A model generated the notes under the pieces. The model saw only the letters and a program-made list of their open reading frames with translations. It searched no databases and was not told the DNA's origin. The translations under genes were made by a program, and so were the position numbers. A stretch of 64,000 nt of DNA from Megalopta genalis (lineage: Eukaryota; Arthropoda; Insecta; Hymenoptera; Halictidae), in contig NC_135021.1 of NCBI RefSeq assembly GCF_051020955.1, forward strand, positions 15,419,962-15,483,961, given 5' to 3'. Below, piece by piece: positions 24,601 to 37,300 of the stretch (its first letter is position 1; every line of letters begins with the position of its first letter).

Positions 24601-24902
24601 GGGTCCCGTTGACCTCGGGCACCGTTCCCCGAGAGTGAACGGTTCTCCTAGAGCCTAGGACCTAGACGAAGGTGTTCTAGAGTAGCCATCATCTCGCGAG
24701 GGCCGCGGTGAGTGTTAAAACTGGTTCACCCTAAAACCTGAATAGTCGCCGACGCCTCGGTAGTCCACGTGGTTCTCAACCGGGTGAGGTGGCCTCGTGG
24801 CGACGCTCGGCGTCCTCCAGGCGGCCGGCTCTGCGGCGGCGAGGTCGAAGGGAGTCTATTGTCGATCCATAGTCGATATCGAGGCCGCTTGGAGAACCCG
24901 GA

Positions 24903-24946
<44 letters not shown>

Positions 24947-25362
24947 AAGAGAGAGACAGCAGACAGGCGCTAGGAGCACGAAGCCGATCGAAGGTTGGTC
25001 GGTCGGTACTCGAGCCGACGACGAGGCGAGGAGCAAGGCGGGTTCTTGAGGAACGCCACTGGCCACGTGACCCGCCAGCAGAATCCGCGGCGTCCGCCGA
25101 AAATCTAAATCCGTCCGAGCCGAGAAGAAGAGGCACCCGAACGTCGGCCACCGGGTCTCGCCGCCCGAGAGACCGCGTACGCGATAGTCAATAATTGCCT
25201 TTAGGGTCTATCGGATCGGTCGGTGATCGCCGCGGACGCACCGAAACCGAGACCGAGACCGAGCGCGAGCGTGATCGTGATCGCGATCCGCGTGCAACCA
25301 CCCTTTCCGACACCTTGGTGAATCCGACAACCTGATCTCCGGCTGCCCAGGGTGCCAGAAGG
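24601..25362 (+). promoter_or_regulatory. GC-rich promoter and 5' UTR region of the kinase gene
   Basis: Composition shifts sharply to GC- and CpG-rich here. A (GA)n tract at about 24902-24946 is of the kind bound by GAGA-type factors at insect promoters. The stretch leads directly into the ATG at 25363. Long open frames on both strands here are products of GC content. The transcription start is not pinned down. Confidence 0.5.
24902..24960. repeat. (GA)n microsatellite
   Basis: A run of about 20 GA dinucleotides with few interruptions, within the putative promoter/5' UTR of the kinase gene. Confidence 0.97.
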
Positions 25363-28300
25363 ATGATACGCGTCGACGAGACTGATCCGGTTGGCGGTAA
25401 GGGACAGACACTATCTGTGCACATCATGATCGATATACAACAATCGATACAACTTGTGATATCGTTACATTGGAGGTCGTCGAAGGGAACGGGTGGTTCG
25501 ACGATTCTAGGCTGCTGCGTTTCTTGGAGCTATCAGCTATCAGTATATTTGGCTGGCGAAGGGGGTCAAGAGAAGATCCCTTAGATCTTGGTTTCCTGTG
25601 CGACGTGATACCGTGGATCATGAACCGATGCAGGAAGGATGCAGTTAGGGGACATTTTTATAGAACTGTGTTCCTTTTTTTCCGATTCGCATCGGTGTTT
25701 CGTGGAGCAGTTGTCTGTTAGCATTTTAGGCTGGTGCGCGCGAAAGGGGTCAAGAGGAGAGAGCTGCCACCATCGTTGTCCTTTTCTTAGATCCCGGTTT
25801 GCTGCGCGCTGTGGTATCGTAGATCATGAATCGATGCGGGAGAACAGCCACGTTCTTCTTTCGGGGCCTCGAAATTGCTGTTCCGTAAACTGTTTCTTCC
25901 GTTGCGTACTAATATAATAGATTATAATAGATTCTACATACTAGATTCTACTATAATAGATTATAATAGATTAATATAATATAATAGATTCTTTTTGTCG
26001 CACGATTCGATGTATCGCGGATCATGAATTTGATCGAAGGACGTCTTTCCGTAACTCTGTTCCGTCGAGCCGTCTATTCTGCACACATCTAGTTGATACA
26101 TTCGAAAGGGGTCAAGGGAAGTTCGCTCTTTCTTAGATCCCTGTCCGCTGCTCTTTTCGGCACACCCTAGATCACGAATTCCTAAAACCATTTCTACGAC
26201 AAATTCTAGGATAATTTCTAGCGTAATCGTGGTCGACGGATGTTTCTTACAACCATGCATCTTCTTCATCGACTCAAAACTTTGTTTCACGAAGCGGACA
26301 TGTCTTCTGTGCACATGGCTGGCTGATACAAAAAAGGGGTCAAGAGAAGTCTTCTATCGTTTTTCTTCGGTCTTATCTCCACTGTGTGTTTATGTACCTC
26401 GTGACACAGGCCGTGCTAGATAGGAAACCTGCGATCTCAACTACTCTTTTCTTGATTCCGTCTGTTGCAACGGATTGACGTAAAACACTCGTCGAGATTT
26501 TTTCTGCTGTACCATGCTGCGCGTATCCTACGTAACGAGTCGTTTGACAAACCTTGATCGAAGCGACAACACCGGTTTCACCGGGGCCCAAGCTTCCGAG
26601 GGTCCCGATGATTTCATTCTCGGCGCGGTAAGAGTGCAGAGGCTCGATCGTGGTTTTTCTTTAAATAAATTCGCTGCAGGGTGATTCACTGGAATTCGGG
26701 CCGATGAAGGGAACGTTCAACCGAACGGTGTTCGAAGACTCGCGTTCGTTGTTTCGGCTGGAGGTCGCCGTTCCGCCAGCTGTCCCGTACAAAAGGGTGA
26801 AATGAGGTCGCGGTCGCTGCGAAAACATGCGCTCATCGTCGCACCATGAAACGCGAGAAGCTTCCGCTTTTTCGACGCCGTTTTAGCGCGATATCGCTGT
26901 CGAACGATTGCCCTAGAAATCCACGGACTCGTCGCCGTCATCGTTATCATTCACAATCCAGAAATCGAACCTCTTGCAGTATCGCGATGTAGAGGGTGGA
27001 CGAGCTTCGACACCGAAAAGCGTGCAACGTTTAAGTAATCTTGGTCGCATCGTTCGGTCCTGATTCGAGTTCAATGCACCGTATACAACTGCGCTAATTA
27101 TTACCGAAGAATTTGCTGACCAATTTCAGTCTCGTGCAACGTCCACGAATTCTCTAATGCTTTCTAAATACGTTCGCGAAATTTCATTGTTCGAGTTTCG
27201 ATCGTTCGACGGTCTTTAAAAAGCTGCAGAGAACCTGTCAATTTCTGGCTTTCGAATATTGTTGGGACACACCTCGTAATTGTAAGCGGAAAGAAAACAA
27301 CCGGCAACAATAACCTTTTTCCACGGTTTCTTCAGCTGTCCCGTGTCGAAACTAGAAAATACAAAAATCGCTAAATATACACGGGCGAGACACATTCCGT
27401 GCCTCTGTCCATGTTTAGCTTCTTAACGTCGGAAATGTTCAGTTGGCGTGGTTCCCTCGTCGAAGCCGGGATCACCGAAAAATAGACGATTAAATAAGGT
27501 GTTTGATTACGCGCGCGCTGCATACCGCGCCGCGGCCGCGGCGTTGTCGCGCAAAATACCGTCAAATAGCCCGACGGTTTCGTGTCGACGTCGCACGTCA
27601 CCGGAAATTACCGTCTGTAAAGGGAAACGAGTCGAGTTTCAGCGCAATCAGCTTTCCATTCCCATCGACTGGGCTTCCTCGTCAAGTGCCACGCTTTCGA
27701 CCCGGTTCGTTTAATGGGCCGTCCGAATTCTTTCCGGGAGGCTTTCACGGCCGCCGACGTATTTTTACGTTCGGGGGTGGTTCGAATCGAATCCGGAACG
27801 CGACGAGAGTCCCTTTAAAAAAGCTACAGTTTATGTTCGATTTTTTCTGAAAGAGGAAAAGATCCTGATTTTGCCCAAATATCTGATTTCGACTAATTAT
27901 GGTATTTCCGGGAAATGTGGAGTTCCCGAGATCATTTGAAGTAACCTTCTCCTTTACAAAAATGTTCTCCGAGGCATCGTTAACGAGTTATTAACGAAAA
28001 ACACTGACCAATGAGAAGCGAGCTCGGCTAGCGCGAGGCGACCGAGCCAACGAGCGCACGAAGCTCAATTCCATTCATTGGCTCGCTCGCCACGCGCCAG
28101 CTGATCTCGCCTCTCATTGGTCACTGTTTCTCGTTAATAAATCGTAAACGAAGCCGCGGATTGCATATTCGCTAAGGAAAAAGTTACTTCAAATGACCTC
28201 ATGAACCCCTCAGTTCCCGGAAATACAATAATTTTAGGATACCCTGTATTGTCGTTCGTCTCTTATGTATCAGTATCATATATTTTCCATTGATTCTAGA

Positions 28301-31300
28301 TCAATCTGCGTATCGTTTAATTAGTTGCTCGCAGATCTTATGCGTTTACGAGAAAAATCATGGAGAAGTTTCATTGTATACGTACGATGCTCCGCGGTCT
28401 AATTGTTTAAAACATATTTACCAGCGTAGATTATTCTTTCATTTCGGTACACGATTTTCAGGAAAATGATAGTGCACAGTGTCAGATGATTTTTCCGTAC
28501 TGATGTTCCACGATTAAACGAAGACTGAGCAAATGAATCGCACGATTTCGTTTTCCAGAGATCGAGCCGAGCTTCCCTTATCGAGACGTGACTATTCGGC
28601 GAGGCATCGATTTCAAGGATCTCTATAACATCCAGTCCGAGATTGGGAGGTGAGTGTTTCATGTCTCTGCAAAGAATGTCATCGATTGTTTATCGTTGAT
28701 TCGACAACGTTCGCGAGATGGTGTCGCGAGACCGGCTTACGTACGTGCGACGCAAGCCCCGGCGATAATTGTTTATGCACGAACCGGCTCGATTATTGCA
28801 AATATCGCGGCGTGCCGCAGGGCTGGCCACGCTGTTTCTGAATTTGACACGATATGCTCGCTAGCGTTGCGCAATGATTATACGAGCTGCTACGATATAC
28901 TCCGATACGCAGCTTAGAGAGCCAGGCGTAACAATCATAACAACGACGATGATCACGTTCCCGATGCACGCGTTCGGATGATAACAGTGACGAAATTTAT
29001 AAATTATGAAAAATTTATATATCATTATTTATATATTATTCGGATGAAAGGTGCCGGAATGCAGTAATGTCTCTCTAATTGACAATGGACAATTGAGGAA
29101 AAAAGGAGATACGATTATTCGAGGCTTGCTGTTCGTTTTTATAGTCACGAACTGTCAAGAACTATAGAAACGAGCCGCAAGGCTCGAATAATCGCGTCTC
29201 CTCTTCCCAAGTTCTCCATTTTTGTGCACAATCTGAGCTTCAGTTAGGGAGACATTACTGTGCATATAATGTCTCTCTAATTGACGCTCAGATTGTCCAC
29301 AGAAGTGGACAATTTTGGAAGAAGAGATACGATTATTCGAGCCTTGCGGTTTATTTTTACAGTTACGAATTGTCAACAATGATAAAAACGAGCCGCAAGG
29401 CTCTCCTCTTCCCAAATTGTCCATTTTTGTGCACAATCCGAGCGTCGGTTAGGGAGACATTACCGTAAATGTTACAGGGAACGGTGACAAATTGAGCATC
29501 GAAGACGAAAGTAAAATGGAAAGAAAGAAACTAGGCAATAGTGTGTCAGCGATAATTAACATTTGGAAAGTGATCCGTCGAAGAACGACAAGATCGAACG
29601 AGTAAAGGCGCCACGTTCGATCGGCCACTTTCGATTAATGTCTCGGAGGGAGACGATCATGTTTTCGAGCGTCGAGAACGCGGATCGTAGATCTTTTGGG
29701 TCGACAAAGGGGAAGGGAAAGTTTTGGAACCTTGACGTGTTTATACCTTCCGGCGAACGTAGTATTCTCGTCTTGTTTACATCGTAGTCTTTCGGTTACT
29801 ATGCGCGTGGCAGCCATTGTGAATGAGCCCCGGTCTTGAATGATCTCGGACGAGGCTGCTGCTCGCGGCGAATCTATAAAACGAGCTCGTACAAACATTT
29901 GTTTGAAATGTTTCTTCATGCAACAAATAGTTGACTCGTAACTCAACCGTTACGCTCTGCATAGGCGTTCGATCCAACCGACGCGTCTGACCATGACCTA
30001 TCGATTCTACTTATGGTAAATTCACCCTAATCGACGCTCGGCGTCGCTCACCCTCGCGGCTCGTTTTTATAGTTACCGATTGTCAAGAACTATGGAAACG
30101 AAATTTAGACAATTTAGAAAAATTGTCCATTCTTGTACACAATCTGAGCGTCGATTAGGGAGAATTTACTGTGTTCGGAACTGATTTTTCTCGAAAAAAC
30201 GACCAAATCGTAATGGTCTTCTTTTACGCGTTTCTGCGCGTAGATAATTTCTTTCGCTTGGATAATTTCGTAGACAGCCTGCACACCGAGGTTCCACGAA
30301 ACAGCTAGCGTAAGGAAGTCGTTTGCGAGATACGATCGCGGGTTGTTGCGACGCGTTGGATTTTTATTTTTAATTGGTAGGGAATGCCGACGCACAATAG
30401 CAATCGTGCGTCAGGCGCCCGAACAAAGGTATTGGCGGATGGACCGATGCCAAAGGTAAGATCCGAATGCCAATGACAAACTATTAGTGAACCGATCAAT
30501 TCTCAATGGGTGCCCTTGATCGACAGGAACGATTGTCGCACGATTCGATCTAGGAATGACATCTTAGGAATGACGTCTGTAGGTGAGAATCTAATTTCGT
30601 GGTGCCGTTCCAGGATTAAATCTCGGGATATCTGCTGAATCATGGTGTAAACGATCCGATGGCAGAGTAACATATAATAGTATTATAATATATAATAATA
30701 ATATATAACAATAATATATATAATAATAATAATATATAACAATAATATATAATAATAATAATATATAACAATAATATATAATAATAATAATATATAACAA
30801 TAATATATAATAATAATAATATATAACAATAATATATAATAACAATAATATATAATAATAATAATATAATATAATAATAATATGTGATAGTATTCGATCA
30901 GGTGAAGAATAAAATAGAAAATGATTTTTGCCTGTACAAATGAACTAGCGCTGGCATTATTCGAATAACTTGTCCGACTAATGCGTAAGATTTGCTGTGA
31001 ATCACGAATGATGCACCGGACGGCGAACCCGTCAGAAAATTATTAGGGTGAAAGTGCGAGGAAACGCGGCGAAGGATGCTCGTTTGCATAACTGCGGAAG
31101 GTCGTCCAGCCAACAAAAAAGCAAGGTTTACCAACTTCTAAGATCTAAAAGTGATGAAACTATGCGCGCAAGAGTACGGTAAGTTATACCTAAACGGTAC
31201 AACTTGTTTTCTTCAAAGTATCATCTGTTGCACTTGAGATACGTCGCGAATAAAAAGATATCGACGCTTTTCCGAGGGCCGATTTCACCCCTTTCAATCG

Positions 31301-34300
31301 AATACAAAATAGCGTTGAATTGGATTTGAATTGAGTTTTATAAATTTTGGATTTCATGGGTTGGCAAACCTTTCTTGTAAGCAGGATAATACCGCGAACC
31401 GATGCCAATAGTAAACCCAACACGGACCACGCATCCGGCTACTTCAGAATGAAAATTCCGCTCGGGTTAAGAATTCGCGGAGCCAACGGTTCATTCATCT
31501 TCGAAGGATCGACGGAAATGCCTCCAGTCGTGAATCATCGCGAATCCACGTACAACGGGTCCGAACAGTTCCATTTTCAAACGCCCACGTTGGCTCCTGA
31601 ATCACTCGTCGGTCCCCCGATGTGTCAACAGGTTCCGCGTTTCCATTGAATCGTTAAATCATGTATTCCAATTAAACCGCCGCGGTGCCTCCGCCAATCC
31701 TTTTCTTTGGCCGATCTCCATCGGCCGCGAATTCCGCGTTAATCACGCGTAGGACAAAATGCGATTCGTGAACTAAACGCGACCGATACGTATTGCATTT
31801 AATAATTGGAAGATTGATCTAAATTAGGTTCTCTGTACGATTTTTATTCGCGAGCATTTCTAGGTCGAGACACGGATTCGATCGTTTCCTAGGAAAGGGT
31901 CACTGTAATTTTGGTAATTAGTAGATCGCGGATTTTTATGCGAAAACTAAACGTCTTCTTAAGCAATTGTAAGAAAGAGAAGTTAAATAAAGACGTAGTA
32001 AATTTTCCCTAATTGTCCAGCAGCATGTAAACGAAAATGGACAATTTGAGAAGAGGAGATACGATTATTCGAGCCTTGCGCCTTGTTTTTACAGGGTTCT
32101 TTTTCGAGCCGCGAGTCTTGAATAATCGTATCTCCTCATCCCAAATTGTCTATTTTTGTTTACAAGTTAGAGGACAATTGGGGAGAATTTACTGTATTTC
32201 TTCTTTTAATAATTCCACTAAATTAAGATGAACGTAAGAACATAGCTAGTAATGCTAGTTTGCTAATATTACTATAATATTAATTTGCTAATATTAAGTA
32301 ATGCTAGTTTGCTAATATTACTATAATATTAATTTGCTAATATCAAGTAATGCTAGTTTGCTAATATTACTATAACATTAATTTGCTAATATTAAGTAAT
32401 GCTAGTTTGCTAATATTACTATAACATTAATTTGCTAATATCAAGCAATGCTAATTTGCTAATATTACTATAATATTAATTTGCTAATATCAAGTAATGC
32501 TAGTTTGCTAATATTACTATAATATTAATTTGCTAATATCAAGTAATACTAGTTTGCTAATATTACTATAATATTAATTTGCTAATATTAAGTAATGCTA
32601 GTTTGCTAATATTACTATAATATTAATTTTCTAATATTAAGTAATGCTAATTTGCTAATATTACTATAATATTAATTTGCTAATATCAAGTAATGCTAGT
32701 TTGCTAATATTACTATAACATTAATTTTCTAATATTAAGTAATGCTAATTTGCTAATATTACTATAATATTAATTTGCTAATACAAAGTAATGCTAATTT
32801 GCTAATATTACTATAATATTAATTTGCTAATATTAAGTAATGCTAGTTTGCTAATATTACTATAACATTAATTTGCTAATATTAAGTAATGCTGGTTAGC
32901 TAATATTACCATAAATGCATATAATCCGCAATTCAGTGATTACAAACAGATTGCGGTTTTTCCGTCCCTGGCAAAAATGAATATATAAATCAGAGGGCTG
33001 TAAAATGTACAGTAAATTATTTGGACGACAGAATACTATATATATGCATTTATTTCGCAGCTTGTTACTTATTATTTTATGACCGCAACGGTATTCACAA
33101 GCTTAGAGGATGCAAGAAAACGACACCTCTGGCAAAGATAAATGATTGGACACAGGAAGCTGTGTGGACACATAGAAGAAACGTATTTTTGTCTAACACA
33201 TTTCCTCATCGTTATCGATCCGGGAAATTTTGATTTTGCCCGAAGGTCAAGCGTAATAATTATAACACAACAAAAATCGGTCGTTCCATCGTGACGGGCC
33301 TAGCGTGTCGAGAATATTTTCCGAACATTTTCTATTCGCATGCGAAATCGTTGTTGCACGTTCTCCGTGATACGCGCGCATAATTGAATCGATCAATCGA
33401 TTGGTTACGCGTGCAGATGCTCCGTTTCGATAATTCGTTCCGGCGACCCTGTTGCCCATGGTATGCTCTACTAACTCACTGACTCACCGACTTGGCAGGG
33501 TGACAGCCGCGATACAGGTTTCACCACCGCGTTCTAGCGAGCCAACGAGGCAGCTTGGCACTTCCTCCAGCTTTTGTCGCAGTTCGCGGCCATTTTTTTC
33601 TTGTCCATGAAAATTCCTTTCGTCAAGGTTGGGGACCGGCGTCGCGGCGCAGAACACGCGAAATTGATTCGCTCGAGGCGATACCGTACACGTGGTGGAA
33701 GAAACGAAATCGAATCGATGACGCTCGATGATCGCCGCGAAACCCCGGCGTTTCGACGCCGCGACATTTACAGCGGAATTCGAACACCGAAAAGATTTCG
33801 CTTTGGTATTTTCTTCGCTGCGCGCGTTCCTTGGCACATAGGAACCGCGTCGGAGTTTCTGCAGCTGTGCTCGCAGATTTGATCATGTTAATCTTAGATA
33901 GAGCTCGTATTGTTGCAATACAACGGTCCTCGTATTGCGCGCATCGAATACCGCGCGAAAAGCTCGCGAGTTTTCATCTCGCTTTTTCTATTAATTCTTG
34001 TTTCTAGAAAGTAAAGGTTTCCTTTTTAACCCCATCGTGCTTACGAGAGGGTTGCAAAATGTCCGCAGAATTTTAAATACGCACATCTGTTCTAACAATG
34101 TTCTTTTATACATTTTTCATATTTTATTTGTGCAGGTACCTAAAAATGTATTTAGCACTTTTTCTTACTCGGATACAAAATAACCCTCCCTTATGAACAG
34201 ACTTTAAACCTTCTAATATCTTAAGCGACAGAATAAATAGGATACTATAATAGAATATCCAAAAATGTCTCGCAATCCAGAAATGGGAGGTTCCTGAGGT

Positions 34301-37300
34301 CATTCGAAGTAACTTTTTCCTCAGCGAAAATGCAATCCGCGGCTTTGTTTACGAGTTATTGACGAAAAACATTGACCAATGGGAGGCGAGATATGTTGGC
34401 GCAAGGCGACCGAGCGGGCGAAGCCTAGTTCCGTTCATTGGCTCGGGCGCCACGCGCCAGCTGATCTCGCCTCTCATTGGTCACTGTTTTTCGTTCATAA
34501 CTTGTAAACAAAGCAGCGGATTGCATTTTCGTTAAGGAAAAAGTTACTTCAAATGACCTCAGGAATCACCTATTTTCACATGTTAACGTATTTATGGGGA
34601 ACCCTGTATTCGGAATGAGAAAAACAGTGACCAATGAGAGACGAGATCAGCTGGTGCGAGCGGAACTGGGCTTGGTGCGTTCGTTGGCTGGGCCGCCTCG
34701 CGCCAGCCGAGCTCGCCTCTCATTGGTCACTGTTTTTCGTTAATAACTCGCGAACAAAGCCGCGGATTGCATTTTCGCCAAGGAGAAAGTTGCTCCGAAT
34801 GACCTGAGGAACCTCCAATTTCCGTATTGCGAGACATTTTCGGGACACCCTGTACAGCGACCGTTCGATAAGCACACTGTTTGGGGCTTCAGTTTGCTTA
34901 ATACCAGCTTGTTCCAGAAAACGGTTGCTTATCGAGCGATTAATCCGTTTGCTTCCACTTTGGAGCCATCTACGAAGGCAGTGGGGTCACGTTGGGGTCG
35001 CTTCTACCACGGCTACTTATCCAGCTACCGCAGTAAATCGCTGCGTTACCGATAAGTAGCCGCGGAATCGAATCGGACCGAGACAATTTCGTTGAGACGG
35101 GATCGTTACCTGTTTTCCAGAGGCAAATTTGGCACCGTTTATCGATGCAAGGAGAAAGCAGGCGTGCTGATGCTCGCCGTGAAGGTGGTGAACACCGCGA
35201 AGAAAGAGGACAGGCGGTCAGTCGAGCGGGAAGTTGAGATTATGAGGCGGCTGCAACACCCTAGACTCATCCAGCTGTACGACGCCATCGACACCGGCAA
35301 ACAGATATACGTTATTTTGGAACTGTAAGCTCTTAACGATCGGCGCGGCTCTGTCCCCTAGATCCCCTGGATCACCATGTATTTTCATGTTTCAAGGATC
35401 GCAGGCGGCGAGCTCTTCGAGAGGGTGATCGACGAGGATTTCGTGCTGACCGAGCGCAGTTGCGCTGTTTTCATGCGACAGATATGCGAGGGCATCGAGT
35501 TCATTCACCATCAGAACATCCTGCATCTCGATCTAAAGGTAAACGACGGCTTCAATTTTCGTTGTAGATCAATGGCCATCGTTTATTTCGCTGTCTGTGT
35601 TGTGATAAATATTTGAGTAACAACGTTTGGTTGTGAACGCGGTGGCTTCGGGAAATATTGAAACAGCTTCGCGAAGCAAAGTTAGGATATTAATCTTGGA
35701 TATTATGCCAAATAGAGTTTAGCGTAGAATTTCTCCTACATATTTTAAAACATAATTGTTTACAGAAAAATGTGATTGCAATGATTAAACTGTGGACGAC
35801 GAATTCTACGGATTTATAGCCGAGATGCAAAGTTGAATAGAAGAACTTGAACAAAGTTTTTATTCATTTTTCATTCGCCTGTGCCGACACAAATTCTGTT
35901 CGATTCCATTGTCGAAACTTCGTCTACAAAAACGGACAATTTCAGAAACTTCTGCAATTTGCTAACAACATTAAAATCTCCGAAAATCGACGAACTATGT
36001 GTCAAGCTATAAGATCGCGGAATAATCGTTTTCTCGGGTCTGTGATCAATAGCGATCGAGTATCCTGCACTCTTACGAGATTATTTCTGCTCTGCTACTG
36101 TTGCAAAGCCAGGAATTAGATGCGCCGATGAAATAAATGATCGTAACATCACATTAAACGATCAGGAAATTGTAAACAGGAAGATCAAGGCGAAAGTTGC
36201 CAAGAGTCGATAGGATTAACTTATCGTTTTTGGCAACGTTGCTTGTTCGCACCTCGTCCAAGAGCTTGATAACGACATATAGGACGACGCGGTTCAGATC
36301 CACGTGCGTTAATTAAATTGGACATTCAATGAAATCTCAATCTTATAACTCTCGATGAACGACTTCGCACCGAACGCGACAATTGTACGCGACGATTCGA
36401 ACGCATTTCTTCGTCTAGCTTCGTTCCTCGGCGAATTCTTTTCTGAAGAAAATTTGTCTGTTCGCAGCCGGAGAATATACTGTGTCTGACCAAGGAAGGG
36501 AACAGGATTAAAATCATAGACTTCGGCCTCGCGAGGGAGTACGATCCGAAGAAGAAGCTGCAGGTTCTATTTGGCACGCCCGAGTTCGTTGCACCGGAAG
36601 TCGTAAATTTCGATCAGATTGGTTACGGTACCGACATGTGGAGTATAGGCGTCATCTGTTACGTGCTGTAAGTTTTCCCTCCAGCTTCCACTCTATTTGT
36701 TTAAAAACACGTGATCCCGGACGACGGATTTTTAGGCAGCGCGCGCATTTCTTTTTGCGAACAATTTTCACGTGCTGAAAATCGCGGACTGTACGTTCCA
36801 AAAATTCTTAAAATGTTCTCATTGTAATAATTCTATTAATATATTTTACGGTAAAATTTACTCATTTACTTTTCTACAAATCTAAATCGACTCGTCATCA
36901 TAATCTTCCAATATTAACCCTTTGCACTCGAAGCCATTTTAACTGTAAATCTAAATTAACTTTTCTGACTTATAGTATTTCCATTTTATACGACGAAGAT
37001 TGAATCTTGTGACTCGTACAACAGTTAGGCTTTTAACAATCTTTTTATATCTAAGCTTTGATAATATAAATATTATTTTGGAACGTGATGTAATAATTTT
37101 TTAGCGGTGCCTCAGAGTCACCACTCGAGTGCAAAGGGTTAAAGTATTGAAACACTGATCACACGTCCATGTTCAAACAGATAACGTTTTCATAGTCGAA
37201 GCTTTCGTCACCAGTTTTTAACCCTTAGCACTGGCAAGATTTTTCTGATATAAGCAACTACCATCAACTTGGAGCAAATTTTGCGAACTGAAATTAAAAT

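Noticed and set aside
24726..25194. Overlapping open frames of about 141 codons on both strands
   Set aside because: Both are products of a GC-rich region and a (GA)n repeat. The region is better read as promoter/5' UTR.
27770..27800. GGTTCGAAT words suggesting a tRNA B box
   Set aside because: No A box, acceptor stem or anticodon arm at the right distance; I found no tRNA in the window.
30591..30845. Minus-strand Tyr/Ile frame
   Set aside because: Translation of an AT-rich microsatellite.
32248..32915. CRISPR-like regular repeats
   Set aside because: The repeats are contiguous with no unique spacers, and the DNA is animal; it is a minisatellite.
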